Source: Nageia nagi
Taxonomy: Eukaryota > Pinophyta
DNA length: 64,000 nt
Reading direction: 5' to 3'
Assembly: GCA_050084985.1 (NCBI GenBank)
Contig: JBITNC010000001.1
Span: 214,706,001-214,770,000, forward strand
In this document: one piece after another, positions 1 through 12,111 of the stretch
Position numbering within the stretch: position 1 is the first letter of the stretch
How the letters are laid out: each line of letters opens with the position of its first letter
Made by a program: the position numbers and the translations under genes
Notes under the pieces: model-generated
What the model was told of the DNA's origin: nothing
What the model saw: only the letters and a program-made list of their open reading frames with translations
The model's database searches: none

Positions 1-790
1 ATATGGAAATTTCTCATGCCAATCTCTCTTATATCTATCCTAAATTTTTGATAAGATACTTTTAATGGTATTGTTAGAAGATTCAACTTCACCATTACCT
101 TGAGTATAGTAAACTAAAGAAAACATTTACACAATGTGAAAATTTTGGAGAATGCCTTCATATCTTTATCTTTGAAATTAGATCCATTTTCCATAATCAA
201 TCTTTATGGTGCACCAAACCTTGTAATGATGTTTTCCACTAAAAATGCAATAATCTAATCTTAAGTGACTAATTTCATAAGAATATCATCAACCCATTTT
301 GTAGTGAATTCTATGGCTATAATGATAAACTTATGACTTTCACTTGAGTGTGGATTAATAAACCTTATCAAATTTATACCTTGAGTAGAAAATGGCCATG
401 GTGACACAATGGAATTTAATTCTTGGGTAGGCTATTTTTCTTAATTAGCATGATTTTCACATTGCAAACAAATCTTCATATGAGCTTTATAATTATATTC
501 CATTATACACCAATAATAACTAATGTACAAAAGTTTAGTGTATAATACCTTTGAATTAAAATGACCTCCATATAAAGCATCTTCTTCTTGTTTTAATATT
601 GTAGCTATCTCATATTGTGTTAAACATATTAGTATAGCACCATCAAATGACCTTCTAAATAATATCCCAATAATAATCACATACTTAATAGAAGTCCTTT
701 TCAATATAGCCATTTCATTTCTATCATAATCATTATGAGTTATTTAATTCTTTAATTAATTACAAATTTCAAAGTACCAATTCTAAAAAT
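1..790 (-). pseudogene. Integrase relic of element C
   Basis: The zinc-binding N-terminal domain is readable at about 441-713, with a GGHF motif followed by a spaced H and the C-x2-C pair (HMKICLQC), the HHCC pattern of retroviral-type integrases. The catalytic core follows at 1-440. In the family the core carries D, D and E; here the first D reads as N (GINLIR where GIDLIG is usual), the second reads as E (MENGSNF where a D-N-G motif is usual), and a plausible third E remains. Stops and frameshifts interrupt the core. The integrase would have inserted the cDNA into the genome, but this copy cannot be active. The core runs to the window edge, so its C-terminus is not seen. Confidence 0.85.
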
Positions 791-959
791 CATTTTCTTT
801 AACAATCAAATAAATTTGAATTTCATGCATATCTTCAAAGTAAGAGGGAGTACTAAGCTTACAAATTTTCAAGATAGTCTCCTCATCCTCAATTTCAATT
901 GGTGTAAGAGAAGCTACACTTTCCATGGCATCTGCATAATTGTTATTACTCCTTGGCAT

Positions 960-1340
960 ATTCTAAATGGTATATTTATCAAATTGATCTAGTAGATCAT
1001 TAACCACTAATTTATAATGCATCAACTTCTCATCCTTTGTATCAAAAATATCTTGTACTTGGTTAATGATAAGCTATGAGTCACCATAAATCTCTAAATA
1101 TTTAATTCTTAATGTAATAACTACTTTTAGACTCAATATTAGTGCTTCATACTTTGCCATATTATTTGTGCATTCAAAACCAAATTTATAAGCCATGGGA
1201 ATTACCTCATTTGTAGGAGAGACCAAAATAATTGTAGCCCCTAATTTGTATGAACATTTAGATCCATTGAAGTATAATTTACAAATCATGGGTTCATCTT
1301 CTATGAGACATACATATTCATCAAGGATTAACATCTCATC
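960..1340 (-). pseudogene. Second (extra) RNase H domain relic of element C
   Basis: The minus-strand reading at 1074-1334 is an RNase H fold with the order YFNGS, MAKYEAL and IYGDS. In the family these read F-D-G-S, A-E-Y-E-A-L and Y-G-D-S and supply the catalytic D-E-D. Here the first D has become N and the E has become K, both explicable as G-to-A changes on the coding strand, so the enzyme is dead. The domain sits between the RT-linked RNase H and integrase, the place where Tat-lineage elements carry a second RNase H. It is separated from integrase by an unreadable stretch at about 720-960. Confidence 0.8.
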
Positions 1341-1559
1341 AAAATCACATCGATGATGAGCTTTAGATACGTATATACACCTTTGATAGTGTGGATCATC
1401 CTAATATTTATTTAAAAATTCTTCATAGACCATTACTTCATCATTTTGAGGGAACTCAATGATAAAATCTATAATTTACTTCCCCTTTACTAAATTTTGT
1501 TTCACCACATTGATTTCAAATTCCTATAACAACATTAGTCATTTTGTAAATCTACCTGA

Positions 1560-2760
1560 CAAATGCTACTTTGCCATAAGATATTTCAATGGGTTAATAG
1601 GGATAGAAATAAATGTAATATAATATAATAAATAATGTCTTAATTTTTCAATAAAAAATATAATACCATAACAAAGTTTTTCCATTAGTGTGTACCTTGT
1701 CTCATAATCAATGAGAGTTTTACTAAGGTAATAAATAGCTCTTTCTTTATTTTCTTCATCATTTTGGTGCAACATTACCCCTAAGTCATATAACATAGCT
1801 AAGATATATAAATAAATAGGTTTGGAGAAGTTCATAGGTACTAATATAGGGGGGTTTAGAAAATTTATTTAATATCCTCAAAATCTTGTTTCCATTTATC
1901 ATCCCATACAATTTTAACATCTTTTTTTAGTAAATGTGTGCAAGGTCTACACTTATCTCCATTTTGGAAAATAAACCTCCTTATCGAATTGATCTTTACA
2001 TGGATACTCCTTAATTATTTTAAATTCTTTATGGGAGGCATGCTAATGATATATTTTATTTTATTTAGATCAAATTCAATTCTTCTTTTATATACCATGA
2101 AACCTAATAACTTTCCATAAGTAAAACCAAAAGCATATATTTGAGATTTAAGTCCAAATTTGTACCTTTTCAAAATTTGGAATACTTATTAAAGTATATC
2201 TATATGATCTTGGACTTGTTTATATTTTACCAAAATATGATCAACATATACCTCAATTGATTTATGAATGTGCTCATGAAACATTAAAACCATAGCCCTT
2301 TCATAAGTAGCACCTACATTTTTAGTCCAAAAGGCATAACCTTCCAACAAAAACTTTCCCATGGAGTGGTAAAGGTAGTCTTATGTTGGTCAATTAGATT
2401 GATAAAAAATTGATTATAACTATAAAAAACATCCATAAAAGATAATGTATCATGATTAGATATGTTATCCATAATCATATCAATATTAGGCAATGGAAAA
2501 TCATCTTTAGGATATGCATTATTAATATCCTAAAAATTAGTACAAACCTCTATTTCCTTAATTGGCTTTGTGATAGGAATAGTGTTAGCCATCTATTCAA
2601 AATAATCAATTAGCCTAATAAAATTAGTATTCAAATATTTCTCTATTTCTTTCTTGATCGATAAAGATTTTGAAGGATGCATCTTTCTTGGCTTTTATTT
2701 GACTAGCTTAGCCCCTTTTTTAAGTGATAAATTATGCATAATAAATGAAGGATCTAAACC
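1560..2760 (-). pseudogene. Reverse transcriptase and linked RNase H relic of element C
   Basis: RT is readable in pieces from about 2760 down to 1860: an ACPKDDFPLP-like block (NAYPKDDFPLPNIDM), a MDVFYSYNQ block and a VMPFG block. The catalytic loop near 2220-2260 reads YVDH instead of YVDD, losing one metal-binding aspartate. The RT-linked RNase H follows at 1566-1835, with blocks matching KPLYLY, LGAML, YYLSRTL and PLKYLM of the family. There are frameshifts throughout. RT would copy element RNA into DNA; this copy is inactive. Assignment to Ty3/gypsy is secure, activity is excluded by the loop change and the stops. Confidence 0.85.
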
Positions 2761-3855
2761 ATGTATATCATTGTAAGAACATGAAAAATTCTTTTGATTT
2801 TCAATGAATTTATTTTTATACCTTTTATATTATGGAGTAGGAAGGGCTACTCCAATATGCATCAATCTTTATTCATTAGTAGTTTTGATATTAACATTCA
2901 CCACAACCTTTGCTCAAAAGGTAAGCTCATCTTTCTTTACATTTGAGAAGGTAATTCCTCTAATCCTTGTATTTCATTTATAACGTTATCCTATGGATGA
3001 ACCTAAAAAACATCATTAAAATTTATTTCTTGACCAAAATAAGCATATTAATTAAGAATTTAACTCACTTATCTCTTCTCATTAGACTTAGACAACTCTA
3101 AATGTGCCCCCAAGTATTCTAAAAGATCATCATCAATACTTAAATAGCCAAATTCTAAAGGAATAGTATCATAAATCCATAAGTCTCTATAAATATCATG
3201 AAATAATTCAATCAAATTACATTCCTTCATATAAACTTAATAGGTGCTAAGGCTTATTTAGTATTGATATCACATCCTAGTCCATTCTTAATCAATTTAT
3301 ATTTTAGAATTATTAGGAAATAAGTACATCCCTTGTTTAGAATTTTCTAATGCACCCCCTTTATACTTATAATTTTCAATCATATACTTATAAACAAAAG
3401 GAGCTAGAAAGATTTTACCCATGTCCATGGTCATTTAAGCTATTATGACATACAATGATCTAATTTTATCTCCACTATTTTCATGCCACTAATAGCCCTT
3501 TAGCAAAAATGGACATTGCTAATAGCCCTTCATGGACAAAATTTTGGGTCATCCCAAATCTTTCACAAATGAAAATAATTCAAAGTTCTCAATTTTGTAA
3601 GTACCCATCTTGGTTTTTATAATCTGAGTCTATATTTTTGTACTTTCCCCTAGTGCATTATGGTCTAAGGCTTAATTTCATATCTAAGACAAGCTATAAT
3701 TTCTTCAAAATCTACTACATTACATAAAGCATATGATTTTGTATCACTAAGCATTGTATGAACCTCCACCTAAAATTCAATATTTAACATGCCATATACT
3801 ATATATGGTATTGCATCCATATCATGAAGCCAAGGCCTTCTTAATAATAAATTAT
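2761..3855 (-). pseudogene. Protease-to-RT linker of element C
   Basis: Minus-strand reading gives fragments of the segment that joins retropepsin to RT in Ty3/gypsy elements: a block around 2740-2800 resembling the F-x-W-S-Y-x-D-M-P-G-L-D-P motif (here CSYNDIHGLDPSF) followed by a lysine-rich KPVKQK-like stretch, and a GRPW-like block (LLRRPWLHDMDAIP) at about 3800-3850 that lies just after the protease. Between them the frame is badly broken and rich in Asp, Glu and Asn. The right edge is the insertion point of element A. Confidence 0.7.
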
Positions 3856-3860
3856 ATAAT

Positions 3861-4708
3861 TGTAGACACCTAAAAATGTCCCTTTTTTAACTAGTAAACA
3901 TTGAAATAATTAGAACTCTTTACGATAATATAAAATAGGTTTAAAAAACCATATTATTGGATAACTCCCATTGAGTACATTCAAAATAGGTGGTCATAGG
4001 ACTCTTTTTAGGTAAAATTGGCTATTTGGCGATCATTTTAGTATTGTTACAAAATTGAAAACTAGTCGCCAATGACCCAAAATAGTCACCAGCATTTTAA
4101 TATGATCACCGATGTCTACCTAGTAATCATCAACAACTCTGTAATAGCTGAATAAGAAACCAAAACAATGAGAGAAAGTTGAAACATTTCATTCTCCTAA
4201 GATGATGTGGATAGAGGGGGTCAGTTATGACCTACGATGGCTTTTCACTTCCCCTTACCATCCTTGGAACATCTCACCCAAAATCTATAAATACAAGCCA
4301 ATACAAAGCAATAAAGAGAGAATCTTGACCCAATTTTGAAGTAGGGTAATGCTACCAAAATATTGTGAGCTCATACCTTTTATTGTTTTATGTTAGCTTC
4401 AATTTAATACAAGTCATATATAGATGCTTTGATGTTATTATCTTTTGCATGTGTGTAGGATTTATAGGTTGTCCATATCAAGGAGAGAAGCAAGCAAATC
4501 AAAAACAATGAAGATTTAATACCTTCATTTTGGCAAATGGCATTTGTAAAAGTCCCTTCCAAGGGAAATTGTAGTTTGAGCTAAAAATCAATATCAATTA
4601 ACAATTACAATATTTCTATCTATTTTACATAATTTGAGGTTCAGTGAAAATTTAAGAATAATTGCATTTTATGTTATTCTACATTCCAACTCTATTTTCA
4701 CTACAACA
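3861..4708 (+). repeat. 5' LTR of element A
   Basis: Begins TGTAGACACC and ends CTACAACA, the TG...CA form of LTRs. It contains a TATA box (TATAAATA) near 4286 followed about 30-50 bp downstream by a region expected to hold the transcription start, so the U3-R border is probably near 4320. A cluster of GTCACC/GGCAT-like short motifs lies at about 4050-4140. The copy at 32775-33622 has the same length and ends, with scattered substitutions. The flanking ATAAT is duplicated beyond the other LTR. Confidence 0.95.
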
Positions 4709-4711
4709 TTC

Positions 4712-4728
4712 TGGTGCTAGAAGGAGGG
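4712..4728 (+). other. Primer-binding site of element A (tRNA-Asn type)
   Basis: TGGTGCTAGAAGGAGGG begins three bases after the LTR end. From memory the plant tRNA-Asn 3' end is complementary to TGGCGCTAGAAGGAGGG, so 16 of 17 positions agree, the exception being T for C at the fourth base. The same 17 bases occur at the matching place in element B on the minus strand. It would prime minus-strand DNA synthesis. Confidence 0.8.
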
Positions 4729-6633
4729 CCCTTCCATTATTGATAGGGAGGTTTTTTGTTTATGTTAAAAATGATTTTACCTTTTTGTTATCTAGTTTAT
4801 TTGAATTTTTCCATATACTAACTTTAAATTTTGTATTCTATGCTTTTTAGGAAATCTATTGTAGAAATGCCGGTGATTGGAATTGGACACCAACGACTCA
4901 AAAGGAATGCCAAAATTTACAAAGTAATCCAGACTAAACATCAGCAATTTCATTATAAATGCTAGTGATTGGAATTAGATGCCAGTGACTTAGAATAAAT
5001 GCCAGCAATCTCTATCTAAACACCAGGTACTCATACTCTAGGTTGTTTTGTCTCCTTTTCTTATTCGTAGAAAAAAAAATTAAAATAAAATATATAATAT
5101 ATTGTTAAAATGGAAGGATACTTTTGAATGTGATTCCTTTGCCTAGAATGCATATAAGAATGGGTAGAAAAGATTAAATACATATTTTTTTATTAATTTA
5201 CTTTATGTATAATGTTATGTATTTATTTTCATATTTTAGGTGAAGGGTATGTACACATTAATACTTTTTATCTTGTCTACTTATGCTCTCCCTTTGCACT
5301 TCGTGCAATCTAAGGTGACCAGAATAGACCTGATAAGAAGGAGTAATTAATTTTTCTTTTCTTTCACATTCCCACCATCATTAATTTGGTTAATTTATCC
5401 ACACATAATGACCTCTTACCAAGTTTTCCCTTACCACTCCATTGGAGGTCGAAGGGATATGTGACTAGTAAGAGGAGGTAATTTACTACACATAACACTT
5501 CCACAATTGGAAGGAGTAAATGAATCACATTAAAAGGAATGAACTTAAGGAAAATAAATCAAGTTTTGGGTAGTATAAATCATATTAAAAGGTTAATGAA
5601 TTGGAGGGATTCAAATACACTAAGTACTTTCACTTAACAAAGTATGCTCTCACTTTTGCGCTTCAAGCGATTCTAAGTGATCAGAAATAAGTTAAGTGAA
5701 AGAGGTAAAATTTATTCACATCTTATTTAGAAATATACTTCACATTAACACTCTTAAAGATGTCTACCCTTACCACTCCATTGGAGGTCGAAGGGATATG
5801 TGACTCTTGGAGGAGTAATTGAACCTCACTTAATTAATTTATCTACACTTAATGGCTTTTTACTAAGTCTGCTCTTACCACTCCATTGGAAGTCGAAGAG
5901 ATGTGTGACTAGTAAGAAGAGGAAATCTATCACATATAAAACTTCCACAGCTGGAAGGAGATAATGAACATCATTAAGAGGTTGGATAATGAATCACATT
6001 ATAATTAAAAAGAACAACAAGGTTTATTAAGGTCAAGATTCACTTAAAATAAACTTTTGATTGTATCACATTAAAATAAGATAAGTAAATAGACATGAAT
6101 GTTTGGGAGGGTAGTATGCATAAATGTATTTTACTTGTTTAAATGCATTTCATAAGGCCTTAAAGGAATAATTGAACATTAACGAGTTGAATGTCACTAC
6201 CAACTATTAATTCTTACTTCTTTGTAACCACCGACATAACACACTTGAAGCCATAAAGCCAATTACACTTGGAGGTGATGACCAAGGTAACTTTCTTTTA
6301 GATGGGAGTCATGAAAGAGACTCATCTAGAACCAAGCCAAAAGCCATAGAAACTTGTAAACATTACTTATAATTACCCAACCTACCTTGTTTAACACTTG
6401 ACTAATCAAAACAAACTAGGAAAATTAAAAAGATTAAAAATGAACAACTCATATCATTCATTTAACTTAGACATTAAAAATATGTGAAAAAATTAAGAAA
6501 GATAATCATATCGTTAAAAGTAAGTTTGCATATAGGATGTTTGTGCATTAAATATTTTTCTTAAAAACATAATATAAAAGATAAAAATAGAGTTTCTTTT
6601 TTATGATGTTTATTTATAATATCTAAAAAAAAA
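4729..6633 (+). other. 5' leader of element A with repeated hairpin modules
   Basis: Non-coding leader between the primer site and gag. It holds a cluster of ATGCCGGTGACT-like short motifs at 4866-5035, then repeated modules. Module X (TATGCTCTC, a short hairpin, then TAAGGTGA or TAAGTGA) is at about 5281-5345 and 5641-5705, with hairpins TTGCACTTCGTGCAA at 5294 and TTGCGCTTCAAGCGA at 5656. Module Y contains CTCCATTGGAG at 5437 and 5776 and a diverged copy at 5881. A third hairpin, CTTCCA-loop-TGGAAG, occurs at 5498-5513 and 5942-5957. Counterparts of these modules are in the leader of element B. Long leaders are usual in Tat-type elements; a role in packaging, dimerisation or translation is inference only. 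Confidence 0.7.
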
Positions 6634-9330
6634 ATGGTTCAAACTAGAAGTATGACCACTAAGAAAATATGAGAACACCCACTTGAAATACAAGAAATAG
6701 ATTCAGACAATATGGATTTGATAGAGTCTTCGGTTAGGAGGCCACCTCCTTTAGATGAATCAGATCCATGGGTAGTTCATTATGAAAGTAAAGATTGGGA
6801 TTGGGGTTATGGTCAATCTAGATTGCAAAGACAAAGTATAGAAGATCCTATTACCCAGGCCAGAATGCAAGTGTTAGATGAAGAGTTATTTAAAATTCAT
6901 CATCACCTAGCTAATTATAGGGCTATTCCTAAGACATCTTCTAGTTTACCAAGAGATGTCAAAAAAATAAATCAAAGGTGTGATAATGTAGAAATTGATG
7001 AGGATAAATCTCAAGTCGAAACCATAGTGATACCAGAGACTGAGCCATATAAAGTTAAATATGAAAGAGTCATACATCTATTATCAGATGGTCAAAAAGT
7101 CAATTCTTTAATCCGAAAAGAGGGATCTTCTTTTTCTCATAAATCTCTCAAATTAGAAAAAAATGAAGTATCAATACCTACGAGTAATTTATCTCAAAGA
7201 GCTCCTTCAATGAAGCAAATGGAGAAATCTTATTCTTCAAAGGGAGGATTACATAGAAGGACATCTAAGTACAAAATAGAAGAGATACTTTCTTATGAAG
7301 AACTAAAAGAAGGATAATTATATAAAACAAAAGCTAGTCAAAAATTCATGGAAATATATGCTAATGATATTAAAAGGACCGTAGAGATGCAATATCTTCT
7401 AAAGGAAGAAAATAGAAAAGTTAATGAATTCATTAAAATTCAAGACAAGAGAATAAATTAAAAGACATGAAAGATAAACTTCTTAAAGATAAAAGGAAAT
7501 TCATAGAATAAGAATAAGCAAACAAAGAAAGAAATGAGTTCCTAGAACAAGAAAAGAAAAGACTTCATAAAGAACATGAGATTCAACTTCGTTTATAGGA
7601 ATTACAACTTAAGGAATTAGAGAATGAAAAAATAAAAAGGGAACAATATCTACGTATGGAGAAAGAAAAATAAAGATAGTGGGATGAATATCAAAAAATA
7701 AAAAATTTGAAACCTGAAACTCTTGAAGGAAGTCAAATACAAAGATATCAAGATCCTTACTTATACAAACAAGAAGCAATGGATAAAGAGATAGTCATTT
7801 TATTACAAAAACAGATGGATAAAGAACTAGAACTGCAAAAATTATATGATAAACAAAAGTAAGATTCCATTAAAAGTTGGGTTGAACAAACCCAAAATCA
7901 AACAAAACAACCTGATTACAAAGGAAAAGATTTATATAGAAAAAGTATATCCCAAAAACCTCCTAAAATCCCTATTCTATGATGTCATTCACCTCTTAAA
8001 ATATTGCCTCCACCACCATCAGAGTTTCCTTCTGACTATGAGTCTTACACTTCAAGATCAATTTCAAAAAAGGATCCGAATACTCAAAGATATCATAGAC
8101 ACACTCAAGGTCATAGAATTGATAAAGAATTAGAAGACTTTATGAAGGATTTTATAAATCGTAGAAATGAATGTTTAAGGACTTCAAAAGTTAAATTATA
8201 AAAATATTTACAATGAACCTATTCATCCAAGTGTTCCAAAAAAGAAACTACCATATAGGTTTGAATTTCCTAAAATAGAATCATTTAAAGGAAGAGAAGA
8301 CCCCAAAGAACATTTGAGAAAATTTACATTTTCTAGCTATCAAATAGCCAATGATGACTCATTAATGTTACATATATTTCCTATGACACTTGCAGGCCAA
8401 GCTTTGGATTGGTATAATAGTTTACCTATGCATAGTTTATATACATTTGAACAATAGGCTAATTAATTTTCTTGAACATTTTAGGATCAATATTAAAGAA
8501 AGATCTTCAATTACTGATCTTACAAGATTACAATAGTTTCCTGATGAAACTATACAAGATTACATCTCAAGATGGTGGGCTATACTCATTAGTATGCCTT
8601 ATACAATACCACAAGAAGAATTGGTTAAATTATTTAGTCAAAGTTATTTAAGACCAATAGCCAGTGTTCTCCAAATTCAAAACACAAAACTTTTGAAGAA
8701 ACTATTGCTCAGGTAGTAGTTATAGAAAGAGTTAAAATTCAAGATGGAGAACTAAAACTCAAGAAGAAAGAATACAAAAAGGGTAATCAATATGAAAATA
8801 GTACTAAACAACCAAAAATAATCAAATAGCTATGATAAAAATTTTGGTCAAGCTTCAAAAATCAAAGAAAATGTTAAACCTAAGCCTAAAAGAAATTTTA
8901 CCCCATTATCAGAACCATTAGCGAAATACTTAAAAAATTATGTGATAATGGTATATTACATTACCTGATATAAAACTTGAAAATCCTAATGCTAAAGGAA
9001 GCAAATGGTATAAGGAGAATGAATTTTGTGCTTATCATAGGCAAAAAGGACATAATACAAATAAATGTCAAACTTTACAACATAAAATTCAAGACTTGAT
9101 AGATAGTCAAAAAATAGATGTGGATAATCCTATTGTGCCTTTGAATCAAAATTTAGGGATATATCAAAACCCCTTACCTTCACATCAGGCTAACAATGTG
9201 GCAATTATCCCAAACCAAATGAACTATACATGGAATAATAAGGATATACCATTTATAGAAACTATAGATGATTCAATACATATGATTGGTATAGCTACAA
9301 GAGCACAACAATATCAGAATAAATAGGATA
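6634..9330 (+). pseudogene. gag of element A
   Basis: The best start is the ATG at 6634 after an A-run; the frame meets a TGA at codon 13 and is then open to 7317. The N-terminal part (to about 7320) is charged; 7320-7860 is Lys/Glu/Gln-rich and would be a coiled coil, now broken by many TAA and TAG codons at Gln positions. The retrotransposon gag core is at about 8215-8720, with a KKLPYRFEFPKIESFKG-like start, a GQALDWYNSLP motif and an E-LVKLF block. The zinc knuckle C-x2-H-x4-H-x4-C (CAYHRQKGHNTNKC) is near 9030-9075, followed by a linker to about 9330. Gag would build the particle that packages element RNA. The core and knuckle closely resemble those of element B. Several frameshifts are present. 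Confidence 0.88.
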
Positions 9331-9599
9331 ATCTATGAAAAAATCAATCAATATAAAATCCAATTAATATACAATCTATACCTCCTCCACAACAACCTAA
9401 AGTTTTGATAAAAGGTGCTCTTCAATGAAATTAAAAATGTCTCCTAGTTAAGATGACCTTATTTGAATTATTACAATAGTCTGAGAGTTATAGGGAAGTT
9501 ATGAATCAAATTCTACAAGAAATTCAAGTGGATATTAGTAACCTCAATAATTTTATTTCAATGGTTGAAAGTTTGAGGATATCTCAACAACCTAGTATC

Positions 9600-10563
9600 A
9601 CCTTCTACAACAAGAAAAATTAAATAATGATGGACCAGGAGGACTTGATCCACCTTTACATATAATTGGTAAAGTAGATGGGAAATTATTTAAAAGAATT
9701 CTGATAGATGAAGGTTCAGCTATAAATATAATTTTAGATGCTACATACAAAAATTTGAATTTATCAGATTCACTTATCTTAGCTCCTTCTTTACAAACTA
9801 GGGCATTTAATGATGTAGTGTGTTCAACTTTGGATCAATAGTACTACCGATTATAGTAGGGGCTAAAACTATTCAAACTTTATTACATATAATTGAAGGA
9901 AATATTATACAATACAATGTTCTTTTAGGATGCCCATGGATTAGAGAAATGCAATGTGTTCCATCAACTTATCATGGATGTTTAAAATACATCTACAAAG
10001 ATAAAGTTCATTGTGTGTTTAAAGATCCATATCCTTATTCACATTGTAATTTAATTCTTGATCTGAATAAAGTGACCTTACCACCTCCTAATTTATCAAC
10101 CATATTAATGAACAAAAATATGAATCAATCTGAAGTCATAAAAGGAAAAAGTGATATAGTTATACAAGATAAAGATACTTGGGAAAAATTTGCTAAAACT
10201 TTAGATGAAAAATATGGAGCTTCTTCATCTAAACAAGTAAATACTACATCTAATAATGACTCATCCAATGTATATCTAGTAAAAGTTAAATTAATGGATT
10301 TGGGGATGGGAGAATATGATGTAGATTATGTGGTATTTAATATACCTTCATCACAAGAAGTGGGTAAAGTATCTAAATCACCTAGTGTAATTGGACAAAT
10401 AGTACCTTTAGGAGAAGTACCTAATCAGACAATGTTTGTCTATGCTGGGATAGTAGATCCTATGTCAACAATATCTAATCAAACATATGAAGGAAATTTC
10501 AATAATGATATGAAATATTTATCACCATGTTCAAGAACATTTGTCTTAAACTATTTTAACAAA
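9600..10563 (+). pseudogene. Retropepsin-type protease of element A
   Basis: The aspartic protease begins near 9634 with GLDPPLHIIGKVDGK, and the active-site motif ILIDEGSA has its aspartate codon at 9707-9709, D-E-G where D-S-G or D-G-G is commonest. After a frameshift near 9830 the frame 9820-10581 continues with the flap and helix region, ending in a YNVLLGCPWI motif characteristic of the end of plant gypsy proteases, then about 180 residues of Ser/Asn-rich linker. The enzyme would cut the Gag-Pol polyprotein. Element B has the same D-E-G active site, so it belongs to the family and is not a private mutation. Confidence 0.85.
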
Positions 10564-11262
10564 TGTAATTGGCAAGGTTGAGGATTGGGTCAATATGAAT
10601 AGGGTCCATGAGAAATAATTGAATTACAATACCAAGATCCCACTGATAAAAGTGGATTAGGTTATCAAAATAAATGTAAAAATCTTGCTAAATTAGAAAA
10701 TTTAGGAGAAGAGAATTTGGATTATAATGAAGAAATTTTAGAGAAAGAATCCATAGTACAAGAAATTATTGATATAAGGAAAGAAAATTCAGTGAAATGG
10801 ATATCTTAGAAGGGGTCAAAATGCTCTTTATTAATAATATTGAGCCACCCTAGAATCATTCATGTTTACCAAGTGATATACAAGAAAAAATAAATAAAAT
10901 GCCAATCATCAATCATTCCATATTTAGATATACTATCGATAAATATGGTTATAATAAAAAAGAATGATATTGAAGATCAAAATAATGAACAAATAGATGA
11001 AGTTAATGAAAATCAAAATTTAATCAAAATAATAGCCAATACTTCTATAGATGAAGTAATTGCTAATTTCTCTCTTATATCATCTAATCCTTTTGGTACA
11101 TGAATTCAAAAACATAGATCACATATTTGGTTCCTATGAAAATCAAGTATGCACGAATGAACAAACTCAAGAATATGATGAAGAATATAGTGTTAATGAC
11201 AATGGTTGGATACCAGTACCAAATCAATTGGAAGAAGGGTTGCATATGCTTACTGAAAAAGT
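10564..11262 (+). pseudogene. G-patch motif and linker before RT (element A)
   Basis: At about 10564-10664 the translation reads NWQG-stop-GLGQYE-stop-GP-stop-EIIEL, then SGLGYQ, which is the spacing of a G-patch domain (hydrophobic, G-x-GLG, G, then GLGY). The three stops (10579-10581 and the next two) are TGA, TAG and TGA, each one C-to-T step from Arg or Gln codons. G-patch motifs next to protease are known in some retroviruses and plant LTR elements and bind nucleic acid. The rest, to 11262, is Asn/Glu/Ile-rich linker with readable pieces (11060-11278 frame). Element B is inserted at its end; RT follows B at 23176. Confidence 0.65.
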
Positions 11263-11267
11263 CTTAG

Positions 11268-12111
11268 TGTTGCAATGAAAATTGAGCTAGGAATATAGAT
11301 AAAATAAAATAAAATTATTCTTCAATCTTCATTGAACCTCAAATTATATAACATAGATAGACATGTTGTAATTGCAAAATGATATTCAATCTCAGTTCAA
11401 ACTACAATTTGCCCTTAGAAGGGACTTTTACAAATGCTATGTGCTAAAATAAAGAGTATTAAATCTTCGTTATTTTTGAGTTTTCTTGTTTCTTCCCTTG
11501 ATATGAGCAACCTGTAAATCCTACACACATGCAAAAGACTAATAACATCAAAGCATCTATGTATGACACATATTTAAATTGAAGCTAACATAAAATAATA
11601 AAATGTATAAGCTCACAAGATTTTGGTAGCATTACCTACTTCAAAAATGGGTTCAATTGGGGTCCCTATTGCTTTATATTGGCTTATGTTTATAGATTTT
11701 GGATGAGATGTTTCAAGGCTAGTAAGAGGAAGTGAATAGCCACCGTAGGTCGTAACTACCCCCTCTATCCACCTCATCTTGGAGAAAAAGTTTCCAACTT
11801 TCCTTTTGCTATTTTGGCTTTTATTCAGCTATTACAGAGTCACCAGCATTTGGAGGTCGAACACGGTGACTGGCTCAAAATGCGTGTTTCAAGGTGAACA
11901 CAACAACTGGTTAACAATTTTATAACAATATTAAAATGATCACCAAATAGTCAATTTTTATCAAAAGGGATCATGTGACCACTCATTTTGCATGTACTCA
12001 ATGAGAGCTATCAATAATGGAGTTTTCAAGCTTATTTGAGGCTTGTATAAAGAGTTATGATTATTTCAATGTTTACTAGTTAAAAAAGGGACATTTTTAG
12101 GTGTCTACATT
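11268..12111 (-). repeat. 3' LTR of element B
   Basis: On the plus strand it starts TGTTGCAATG and ends GTGTCTACA, the reverse complement of the element A LTR ends. It is directly followed at 12112 by the reversed polypurine tract, which makes it the 3' LTR of a minus-strand element. The TATA region corresponds to about 11690-11700. The GTCACC/GGCAT-like motif cluster lies at about 11836-11910. Confidence 0.94.

Larger units (their letters stand above)
1..3860 (-). mobile_element. Element C, 3' part: decayed Ty3/gypsy pol
   Basis: Read on the minus strand this segment carries, from right to left, the protease-RT linker, reverse transcriptase, RNase H and integrase of one Ty3/gypsy element, in the usual order with integrase last. 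The 3' LTR lies beyond base 1. The element is cut at 3860 by insertion of element A, and its protease and gag continue at 33623. The duplicated ATAAT at 3856-3860 and 33623-33627 falls inside the motif that follows retropepsin (YNLLL-type), and the reading resumes on both sides. Many frameshifts and stops are present and several catalytic residues are replaced, so this is a dead and old copy. Domain content and gag zinc knuckle point to the Tat side of Ty3/gypsy; the exact lineage is inferred. Confidence 0.88.
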
